Shown here in pieces: positions 55,290-64,000 of a stretch of 64,000 bases of DNA (position 1 is the stretch's first letter; every line of letters starts with the position of its first letter). Location of the stretch: positions 24,012,641 to 24,076,640 of the forward strand of contig CM041294.1 in assembly GCA_023052935.1 (NCBI GenBank), read 5' to 3'. The notes under the pieces were generated by a model. The model made no database searches. It was not told the DNA's origin and saw only the letters and a list, made by a program, of their open reading frames with translations. This DNA comes from Piezodorus guildinii. Taxonomy: Eukaryota > Arthropoda > Insecta > Hemiptera > Pentatomidae. The translations under genes were made by a program, and so were the position numbers.

Positions 55290-56453
55290 TTTTTTTCAAC
55301 AACAATTTTTTATTGATTAAAACTATAATCTGTCCCAATTTGGACATCAATAGTAGTGATGAAAGATATGATTCATACTACATTCATACAATATTTACAC
55401 AGCATAAAATTACAATAAAATATATACACAATAATAAATCAATACAATAAAGTCAAGAAATCACCTATACCTATATACACATACACACACTCAGACATAC
55501 ATCACATTGAGTGGAGAATCTAGCCAGTGCTAGAACTCCAATATATTTACAAAAGGACGCGGGGCCACTGCCGTTTCAACCTTCTAGGTGGGTTGTATGG
55601 ATGAGTGGAGCTGGATAGGGATTGAGCTATAGGATTAGAATGATGAATTAAGTTCTGGTGGAATTTGGAAAATTTGGATGGAATTAGGTCTGAAATGAAT
55701 GGAACATTAAGGTCGTGGTGCAAGGTATAGTTGGATACATAATAAGGAGAATTTACTATTGTACGGAGGACTTTGGATTGAAAGGATTGAATGCGTTTGA
55801 TGTTAGAACGTTTAGCTGTCCCCCACACTTCAAGTCCGTAGCTTCAGTATTGTCTTGTAGATTAATAATTTTTTGTCAACTGTAAGTTCAGATTTTCTGT
55901 TGAGTAGTCGGTATAACTGTCCGAATCGTCGGTTGAGTTCTTGTCTTTTAAGTCTTGTATGTGGATTCCAAGTCAAGCTTTTGTCTAACAGTAAGCCAAG
56001 ATACCGGACTGTATCTGAGAGAGGAATTGGTAATGAGTTGAAATAAACTGGCGGACAGGATTTTCGTCTAAGAGTAAAGATTATGTGTTTACATTTGGCT
56101 TCGTTCGCCTTTACACGCCAGTTATTACACCAGTGTTCGATAAGGAAAAGGTGTCTCTGAAGGTTTAAGGATGCTGTTTCAGGATTGGAACTGGATGATA
56201 GGATGGCGGTGTCGTCTGCAAAAGTTGCCAGAAAGGTATCAGGATGTGTAGGAATATCAGCAGTGTAAAGGATGTAGAGGACGGGTCCCAAGACGCTGTT
56301 GAGTTCTTGTCTTTTAAGTCTTGTATGTGGGTTCCAAGTCAATCTTTTGTCTAACAGTAAGCCAAGATACCGGACTCTATCTGAGAGAGGAATTGGTAAT
56401 GAGTTTAAATAAACTGGCGGAAAGGATTTTCGTCTAAGAGTATACAGTGACAT
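55290..56453 (-). pseudogene. LINE-2 chimeric copy with duplicated RT segment
   Basis: On the - strand, 55830-56296 carries RT from SVLGPVLYILY and FADDTAIL through TWNPHTRLKRQE, then a frameshift near 55840; 55547-55828 continues to the C-terminus and the 3' UTR reaches 55290. Upstream of SVLGP, instead of the normal GFPQG segment, lies a second copy of the later LRRKS...LKRQELN segment (56297-56453), differing at about five residues. The join at 56296/56297 is sharp. This is a recombinant of two copies, probably from template switching. Confidence 0.88.
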
Positions 56454-57508
56454 TGAATTTCTTTATCATTCATTTGTCCTTGAGTTTTTCCTTCATCGAT
56501 CCAATATATCCACCCTTACTGACCCTTACAACTCTATATTTTACTAAAACTGTGTTTATTAATTCTCATATGGCTCTTTATTTAATTTTATATAATGATT
56601 TTAAAACATATATAAGTATAGTTCTATTGCAGTATTTTAAACCATGATCCTGTATTGATGTTTATAAGATGCTTTTAATGCTGGGATCAGCTGCATGCGG
56701 GTTAGCCACCAGAACCACTAGTTCCCCAGGTCGTAGCCTTTCACTTCTCAACGGGTTCTCTTGGCGAAGGAGGAGACGAATAAAACTCTTTCCTATAAGT
56801 TCCTTCCTCTTCCCTTATGTTTTCAGACCTACTATTCATTTGTTTTATTCTTAGTATTTATTTGTTTAAAGAGAGAGACCTAAAATGATTATTATGATGT
56901 TTTTAACTCTAATAAATAATATAATTAAACTGTTATATGACTATTGACCCGTCTCTACTTCGCAATGTTGCAATTTGTGTGATATTTATGTTTGAAAAGC
57001 ACCGACCGATTAAGAGTTTATCACTCTAATATTTTTAGTTCATCGTTATAAAAAGTACACTGAGAAAGAAATTTTTATTTTATTATGTGTATCATAAACA
57101 TTATTATATTTAATTATCGGCATAAAGAAACAAATGAAAATTCGCCTGACGCATATAGGTTTTACAACTTTGGGTAATTTTAGATGTTAGTGTCTAAGTT
57201 TTATCGTTACTTCCAGTTATTAGTGTTTTTATGTTTAGTTTTTAGATATTTAAGGTATAGCTTCAATAGACTATGGTAAATGTTTAATTAACACTAAGGA
57301 AATACCAGATACCAGCAAATCTTTGTAGGTTTTCATAATCATACTAAAATTTGCATTTGGAGCTTCATTATAATTTATATCTGCGATTTAAACTTAATAT
57401 TCTTGTTTGACCTGAGTTGAGGTCAACCACCCATTTTATTGTATGGAGAATACATATATTTAATGGTTATAATTTAATATTGGCTTAAAATGTATACATT
57501 AAAATATA
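56454..57508. other. No gene seen
   Basis: AT-rich spacer between two LINE-2 copies in opposite orientation, with a GC-moderate patch at 56670-56780. Confidence 0.5.
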
Positions 57509-58700
57509 ATTGGACATTGCACAAGCTTTTGACCGGGTATGGCACACTGGATTACTCTTCAAGCTGAAAACCCATTTACCCCAGTCTCTATACCTAATTC
57601 TCAGATCCTATCTCTCAAACCGTTCCTTCCGAGTTCGCTGTGGTGTACAATTTTCTAACCTTTATCCCGTTGAGGCCGGTTTTCCTCAAGGCAGCGTCTT
57701 GGGACCCGTCCTCTACATCCTTTACACTGCTGATATTCCTGCACATCCTGATACCTTTCTGGCAACTTTTGCAGACGACACCGCCATCCTATCATCCAGT
57801 TCCAATCCTGAAACAGCATCCTTAAACCTTCAGAGACACCTTTTCCTTATCGAACACTGGTGTAATAACTGGCGTGTAAAGGCGAACGAAGCCAAATGTA
57901 AACACATAATCTTTACTCTTAGACGAAAATCCTGTCCGCCAGTTTATTTCAACTCATTACCAATTCCTCTCTCAGATACAGTCCGGTATCTTGGCTTACT
58001 GTTAGACAAAAGCTTGACTTGGAACCCACATACAAGACTTAAAAGACAAGAACTCAACCGACGATTCGGACAGTTATACCGACAACTCAACAGAAAATCT
58101 GAACTTACAGTTGACAACAAATTATTAATCTACAAGACAATACTGAAGCCCATCTGGACCTACGGACTTGAACTGTGGGGGACAGCTAAACGTACTAACA
58201 TCAAACGCATTCAATCCTTTCAATCCAAAGTCCTCCGTACAATAGTAAATGCTCCTTATTATGTCTCCAACTATACCTTGCACCACGACCTTAATGTTCC
58301 ATTTATTTCAGACCTAATTCCATCCAAATTTTCCAAATTCCACCAGAACCTCATTCATCATCCTAATCCTCTAGCTTAATCCCTATCTAGCTCCACTCAT
58401 CCATACAACCCACCTAGAAGGTTGAAACGGCAGTGGCCCCGCGACCTTTTGTAAATATATTGGAGTTCTAGCACTGGCTGGATTCTCCACTCAATGTGAT
58501 GTATGTAGATTGTGTGTATGTGTATATAGGTATTAGTCAATTCTGGACTTTATTGCATTAATTCATTATTGTGTATATATTTTATTGTAATTTTATGCTG
58601 TGTAAATATTGTATGAATGTAGTATGTATGATATCTTTCAGCACTACTATTAATGTCCAAATTGGGACAGGTTGTAATTTTACTCAATAAAAATTGTTAA
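57509..58700 (+). pseudogene. LINE-2 (Jockey-like) 5'-truncated copy, RT to 3' tail
   Basis: The frame enters mid-RT at LDIAQAFDRVWH, with the catalytic Asp block, GFPQGSVLGPVLY at about 57-69 and the FADD box at 87-90. The thumb region (VRYLGLLLD, TWNPHTRLKRQE) and C-terminal helices follow. No ATG start exists; the copy is truncated on insertion as usual for LINEs. A TAA at 58377-58379 interrupts the frame, which resumes as SLSSSTHPYNPPRRLKRQWP to about 58455. A 3' UTR of about 240 bp ends GACAGGTTGTAATTTTACTC and an A-rich tail beside a (TA)n tract. Domain types are clear; the Jockey assignment is tentative. Confidence 0.9.
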
Positions 58701-58841
58701 AAAAAAATATATATATATATATATATTATAATGTTATTGTCATTATCAATTCATATGTTTGTTTTAAATTCAATTGTTCCATACTTTATGCTTACTATCT
58801 ATAAAATACAATCATTAATTTTGGACATTATTTTTTTCCAG

Positions 58842-58889
58842 ATAAAGAATTTCCACCTGCGCCAGAACCTGAGGAACCTGAACCAGAAA
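58842..58889 (+). CDS. Candidate host exon B (48 nt, Pro/Glu-rich, phase 1-1)
   Basis: The exon follows a T-rich tract ending in CCAG and is followed by GTAAGT, a consensus donor. The open frame skips two bases, reads 15 codons (KEFPPAPEPEEPEPE) and leaves one base, so it is phase 1-1 like exon A and joins to it in frame. The composition is Pro, Glu and Ala with no hydrophobic core, so it probably encodes an extended linker rather than a folded domain. The gene is not recognised. If A and B are neighbouring exons the intron between them is about 55 kb and contains the whole retroelement landscape, though other exons between them may have been missed. Confidence 0.6.
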
Positions 58890-59936
58890 GTAAGTGATAT
58901 GATTTTATTTATAATTTAAATACTATTTAATCATGAGGTATATGATCTTTTAGGTTTATTAAACTCTAATTAAACCAAAAATCTCGTTAAAAGGCTATGC
59001 TAGAATTTCACGTTCAGCTTAAATATTTTTATTTAATTTTCAATCAGGCTGATTTTATTTATTTTGCTCGTTTCTGACATTGATTCCTTGATTTTCTCAA
59101 TAAAATAATTGTTTGATTCGAAATAATGCATTATTTTTCAAATAATTAACATATGAATGTATTTTTGTCATTAAGATTCACTGCGTTAGATGTTTAGGAT
59201 TTTAGACTAAGAAATTCAGAATGTTGCAAAATTTCCAAATTTTTATATATTAGGATTTAGTTAAATAGTGTGTAGAATAGTGGGCTACTGATCTGGTAAT
59301 TCCGTATTTGAGCCCGGCTCTGGTAGGGTAATTATTTATTTATTTTTTCCGATGTTGGGGGACTCTTCTAGGGCTATGAAGTGCATACCCAATTTAAAAA
59401 ATAAAATGAACAAGTTCATTGAGCTTTATCTAGGTCTAACACCTTGCACAACCAAGCCCCTCATTACTGACTTCAATACTTTCCGTAATGTATTCTGTAA
59501 CCCTGTGCAACTTTCGTGGACCACTTTTTGGGAGTTAGTAATAACAATAACACATCTGTAAATTTTACTATCATCAGCGATACCCTGCAAAATCGACTAT
59601 AGGTGCCAATATTAAATTCCATCATCAAATACTTGTTTAATTTTTTTGTAAAAATTATAAGAAAAACAAGAAATTTTGTTGTGACCCGGATAGGACTGCA
59701 ATGAACTGTAGCGTGACGTATTTAACACGATAGCCCAGACCAAGAGCGGAAGAGGTTGGTTGCACGGCCTCCTGAATTAGGTTCCTGGAAGCACTTATCC
59801 TGCCCAGACTCCAAGACGGAGTAGAACGAATGCTTCTGATTCATCGCCTCTTGTGAATGTCTCCTGGAGTAGGACGACGCGCCACTCCACAGAAAGCTTT
59901 TGCTCAATGTCTCTAAAATTTTGCTAATTAACCTAA
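58890..59936. other. Intron-like sequence after exon B
   Basis: AT-rich, then a GC-moderate block at 59690-59920. No second exon or repeat was recognised apart from the weak SINE-like piece at 59275-59400. Confidence 0.45.
59275..59400 (+). repeat. Possible SINE-1-like fragment
   Basis: AGTGGGCTACTGATCTGGTAATTCCG...TTTGAGCCCGGC resembles a decayed tRNA head, and AAGTGCATACCCAATTT resembles the mid-body. The match is weak. Confidence 0.4.
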
Positions 59937-59996
59937 ATAGACTTTAAAAAATAGGACTCCCATTGTATAATCGTCCGATTAGCAACAGGAGTATAC
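59937..59996 (+). repeat. SINE-2 fragment
   Basis: AATAGGACTCCCATTGTATAATCGTCCGATTAGC matches the 3' body. It abuts a TCTGGTGC repeat. Confidence 0.7.
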
Positions 59997-60002
59997 AAAA
60001 TC

Positions 60003-60788
60003 TGGTGCGCGTAACACACGACTTTCACTTACCTTCGATATTTATATTAATTTAAGAATTTTTAAACAACTTTATGAACGAAAACTAATTGTTAAAAAAT
60101 TATTTACATTGTATTTAAAAAAAAAACATTTGTTTTATTAAATAATCTATTATATTATTATCAACGGAAATCTGTTTTATCGGCTTTTCATCACCTTCCG
60201 TTAACTTTTACAATAGTATGTACAAGATAATATTTTTTCTAAAATCTTTAGTATTCCAACGGTATATTATACATGTATATTACTGTTCTTAAGTTCAAGA
60301 ACAAATAAATGCATTAAAAAATATTTTTGCAGTTATCTCCTTTAGTTGAATATCAAATTCGTTCAACTTATAAATTTATCTGTTTTTTTAGCAATGATAA
60401 TCAGATGATAAGGTCAATTTCATAAAAACTACAAAATTAAATACTTTAGGGGAAGAAATTTTAAAATATCGGCATTTAAGACCGGTCAGACTATTTCAAT
60501 TTTTAAATCGATATAGCGTGTTTAATCAAAATCGTTAGAGCCGTTTTTGTGAAAATAGTAAATAGGTGTAAAATGCATGGTATAAAGGGGCTTTTCTGGT
60601 TAGCTGATTTAGATGAAAAAGTTGGTGTAACATCTCGGGTGTATAGTTGTCTTAAATATGAAATTTCAGTTTCATAGGACTTCTCGTTTTCTCGCTGTGT
60701 GGACCACATACAAACAGACCTTTTTGGACTTGGTCAATTGGACTCAGGGAACCCTAAAACGTGTATTTCTGTTGGAAACTGGAATTCA
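60003..60788 (+). repeat. TCTGGTGC repeat, near full-length copy
   Basis: TCTGGTGCGCGTAACACACGACTTTCACTTACC at the 5' end and the AACGTGTATTTCTGTTGG region at the 3' end. The 3' hairpin is replaced after GGAATTCATT. Confidence 0.85.
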
Positions 60789-61607
60789 TTGAATTCATTA
60801 TTCATTATTATGAATTCATGTATTAGTATTTTAAATTAGAGAACTGTAAAAAGACTAGAGGGAGTAATAAGTAACGTTCTTCGAAGCTATTAAATAACTA
60901 AACGGTCCCTTGGTTCATTCCGTGGTAGTGCGTATTGATGCGTTATTCGATATCGATTCAGATTTTATCGTAATTCTCGATTGGACGTTCTTACTTGAAA
61001 GAAGATAATACAACTGGATTTTTCTAGATGGGCTTGTATTTTTGCGTTTTTCGAGGTGACTGGGTTCATATTATTTCATATTCTTTCAATAAACTTAATA
61101 AAAAAAAACCAAATTTCTTCTTAATTAATTATGAATTATTCGTATTCCTCTAATTGCCACCGCGATGTCGAAGAAAACCGTCAAATTATTCAACGGTTCT
61201 AGGAAGGAGTCCCAATCAGTGAGCTACTGAATTATAGATTGCCGCCGAATCCCAAGAATTGTACTCGTCGGTTACGGAATCGGTTGCGGTCAGCTAATTA
61301 CTCTGAATAATCATATAGCTATTGTAGTATAAACGTAATTACTTTCATATTCCTCGATTTCCTCCTAGGACTGATAACAAAACCAACTATGAAATACGAG
61401 CGACCTTCATTGTAGGAATTGATTATCGTGTCCTTTAAGTGGGTGAAATTTTTTAAGAATTTGAATTTTCACGCGGGACCAGCAAAGGTTTTTTATATTC
61501 AGTTTATAACCCCGTTTTCATCATATAAAGCAAATTTACATGTTATAAAAAATACATGTCAAATAAATAGATAAAATAAAGGGAGATTATATTTTTGGTT
61601 ATTTTTG
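60789..61607. other. No gene seen; balanced blocks 60880-61090 and 61150-61310
   Basis: CpG-containing, repeat-free stretches similar in feel to 31820-32075. Possible regulatory DNA, no direct evidence. Confidence 0.4.
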
Positions 61608-61853
61608 GTGTGGTCTAGGGGATAGAGCTATGATAGAATTTTATTTATTCTGTTAATTCAGCCAGGGGGCGACCCCAGGGTATGGAGACCCTCCCGGGAC
61701 AGACCCAGCCTCTTTAAAGTGGGTACCCAAATTAGCGAAAAAATTTGTGATCAAGGCCTAATCACCTCATTGCACTGCCGTTGGCCTAGAAACAGTACGA
61801 ATCTCTTTATGTACTGAGCCCAAGACCCTTCATGGGTTGTAGTGGTACAGGTA
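61608..61853 (+). repeat. SINE-1 copy with internal deletions
   Basis: A box GTGGTCTAGGGGATAGAG, then a deletion of the B-box region, then AATTCAGCCAGGGGGCGACC and the full 3' body to GTGGTACAGG. It directly precedes mariner M4. Confidence 0.88.
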
Positions 61854-61876
61854 TTTTTTATTTTAGTTTTTAAATA

Positions 61877-62726
61877 TTGGGTTGTTTCATAAATGATTTT
61901 GCAGGTCTCTGTTGTTATCTTCCGAATGTTTAAATATTTAAAGTATACGGTTACTAATCCTCTACCTTTGTATTATAAACGTTAGCTTCCTAATCAATTA
62001 CCCACTTTTTAGTATACCTCCAAATTTGAACATGGAAACAAGCGATTTTCGATTAAAATTTTTGTACGAGTATAAACTCGGTTATTCAACAGCTGATGCC
62101 GCTAGAAATATTTGCAAGGCGTTTGGGGAAGTGAGTGTTAATGAACGGACCATTCGCCGTTGTTTTGCTGAGTTTTCAGCTGGGGATACCGACTTGGAAA
62201 ACTTGCCCCGAGGAAGACCTCCGTCTGTAATAGACAACGATGTCCTCAAACATACAGTAGAAGGAAACCCCTACCAAACAGTTAAAGGACTCTCAGCACA
62301 ACTAAATGCAAGTGCATTTAAAGTTTCCAGACAATTAAAGTGTATTGGGAAAGTAAAAAAGCTCGATACATGGGTACCTCATGATCTCACTGAGCGGCAG
62401 CAAGACCCCATGTTTCAAAACATACCGTGCAAAAAATGAAACTGGGCTACGAAGTTCTTCCGCACCCACCATATTCTCCTGACTTGTCTCCAACAGATTA
62501 CCACCTCTTCAGGAATTCAGACAACTTCATCAAAGGAAAACTTTTTGAAAATGATGGTCAAGTGAAAAGTGCGTTTTCAGATTTTTTTTCACTTCAAAGC
62601 TCACGTTGGGAAAAATGTTTAGAAAAAGTAGGTAAATACTTCGAATATAATTATCTCGTTTTCATATCGTATTTTTAATAAAAATTCTTTACCTTGAAAA
62701 GCGACATTTCATGTGACACAACCCAA
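61877..62726 (+). mobile_element. mariner copy M4, internally deleted (850 bp)
   Basis: The left end TTGGGTTGT and the right end ACAACCCAA are inverted repeats, and TA duplications lie at 61875-61876 and 62727-62728. The body encodes the two ends of a mariner transposase but lacks the middle. Its 5' leader is shorter than that of the copy at 44358-45174. It begins 20-odd bases after a SINE. This is the best preserved of four relatives in the window. Confidence 0.93.
62032..62678 (+). pseudogene. mariner transposase remnant, catalytic middle missing
   Basis: The first frame (ATG at 62032; a TTG six bases earlier also extends it) encodes about 135 residues. It has the paired helix-turn-helix DNA-binding region with NERTIRRCFAEF, GRPPSVIDND and a second helix pair ending in IGKVKKLD. 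After HDLTERQQ it jumps to sequence that normally lies far downstream, so the first two catalytic Asp of D,D(34)D are lost. A small indel near 62430 then shifts the frame, and 62427-62678 encodes HPPYSPDLSPTDYHLF, which carries the third Asp, and the C-terminus. It may still bind the inverted repeats but cannot cut DNA. Confidence 0.92.
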
Positions 62727-62728
62727 TA

Positions 62729-63969
62729 TTTCTGGTGAAAGATATATATTTTGTATTGGACTTCAATACAAAGCGATAAAAAAAAACTTGGTATTAATTA
62801 AAGTACTTTTCATTTTCAATGTTTGCTTTTTTTATTTGACAATTATAGCATATTTTGTACGAAATTCTTCTAGCCACATTATCTTGAATGAAGGTGTTTC
62901 TACTTTACTTAATGAATGGCACTAATTAACCGAAGATACCGCTTCCATAAAGTTAATTTTTACGCCCTCCGAGACAAGCCTCAGAAGATTTATTTGTTTA
63001 AAAATTCGACACAAAAGGCGGTACTAAGGACAAAGTTAATGCTGTTTTTAACTCTCCCCTGTTTCCTAAGGAGCTGATAAATACTTATGAAGTGGGGAAA
63101 GTTGTAAAGTAGAACTTCCCTGTATCAACTTTTGTCCTTTATCGCTTTAATATAGGATGATTTCTTTCAGGAGTAACTTTTAGTCTTCCAAGTAAGAAAT
63201 AAGTTTTTGTATAATCTAGTAAATTACTCTGCTCATTCTTTAAAGTGAACAATTGTTTATATGTTTATGGTTGCTTTTTTTTTTGTTGTTGTATTTTTCA
63301 AACAATTCAAATTATATGAATCGTTCATAAGCGAGTCATATATACAAAATGTTACAATTTTGTATTATGCGGTTCAGGTTCTACCCCAATACAATATATG
63401 TTAGCCACATTCAGTTTTTATTTTTAATATAAATGCTATTTAGGCAATTAAATTATCTATTAAAGCAGGATTAGATGTATTTAGGAAAATATATAATTTA
63501 TGAATCAACATCAGAATTTAAAACGCAATATCTCTACTCAAATTGTTCCTGTTTAGATCAAATTTTTAATGTTTTGTTTTGATTCACTACCCAAGGAACA
63601 AAAATGTTTTACATGTCTTTCGCTATCAAATCGATCATAACGCACACTTCATCTTTCTGAAATTTCTAGAGATTGTGATGTTTTATACCTCCATGGTCCT
63701 TTGTCAATAATGTCATATTCCATTCCCTACTTTCGGTTATGCAAGGGTTAAAGTAGCATTTTAATAGGGGTTAGTTTACTAAAATAATTGGGCAGTTATC
63801 TTAGATACGGCTTGTACCTTCGGGTTCGGTTAGATTATTACTATTATGTTAACATTTTAAATGCTGAGCGAAATCCCTACACAAAGAATAAGATGTTGAT
63901 ATCGGATCAGTATATCAAGCTTTGAATTTTTTTTTTACTCAATAAAGTTTTTGTTACTTTTTTTTTTAT
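62729..63969. other. No gene seen
   Basis: AT-rich unique-looking sequence to the right edge; short frames lack domains. Confidence 0.5.
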
Positions 63970-64000
63970 ATCAGCCATTGAAGAATGGTTTCAAAACTGG
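63970..64000 (+). pseudogene. LINE-1 fragment cut by window edge
   Basis: CAGCCATTGAAGAATGG and CAAAACTGG are the same bases found on the - strand at about 23845-23870 inside the longest LINE-1 copy; the peptide is AIEEWFQNW versus AIEEWCQNW. Confidence 0.85.

Noticed and set aside
63975..64000. Third host exon with acceptor ATATCAG and peptide IEEWFQNW in matching phase
   Set aside because: The same bases occur on the - strand near 23845-23870 inside a LINE-1 reverse transcriptase copy, so this is LINE-1.

Overview
The window is AT-rich eukaryotic nuclear DNA, almost certainly from an insect or another arthropod. It looks like intron or intergenic sequence filled with transposable elements: mariner and hAT-type DNA transposons, three tRNA-derived SINE families, several non-LTR retrotransposon (LINE) families, a Ty3/gypsy LTR retrotransposon, and many (TA)n and poly-T tracts. 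There are no operons, rRNA, real tRNA genes or CRISPR arrays. The species cannot be named from the sequence.

Host coding signal is minimal. Two small + strand exons (3337-3387 and 58842-58889) each have a good acceptor and donor, a length divisible by three, symmetric phase 1-1 borders, and a Pro/Glu-rich peptide. They may belong to one gene whose ~55 kb intron holds nearly everything else. A third exon-like stretch at the right edge is instead a LINE fragment.

Layout: 0-10 kb holds three hAT MITEs with 8-bp target duplications, SINEs, copies of an unclassified TCTGGTGC-ended repeat, exon A and a deleted mariner. 10-36 kb is AT-rich filler with a foldback, hammerhead-like motifs, LINE 3' fragments, mariner relics and SINEs. 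36.6-43.5 kb is the Ty3/gypsy element on the - strand, bounded by the duplication ATAT. 43.5-64 kb holds more mariner, SINE and LINE copies, a chimeric LINE, exon B and a well-preserved 850-bp mariner.

The most interesting object is the gypsy element. Its Gag begins with a SAP-type DNA-binding domain and an internally repeated coiled coil. Its Pol ends, after the integrase GPY/F module, in a macro domain of the TARG1/OARD1 (ADP-ribosyl-acceptor hydrolase) type that keeps the expected catalytic lysine and aspartate. The reading frame runs through the polypurine tract into the LTR. The two full LTRs look identical, yet the coding region has four single-base frame breaks in addition to a gag/pol overlap. 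A collapsed second copy, made of the end of the macro domain plus 47 bp of LTR, follows the right LTR inside the same target duplication.
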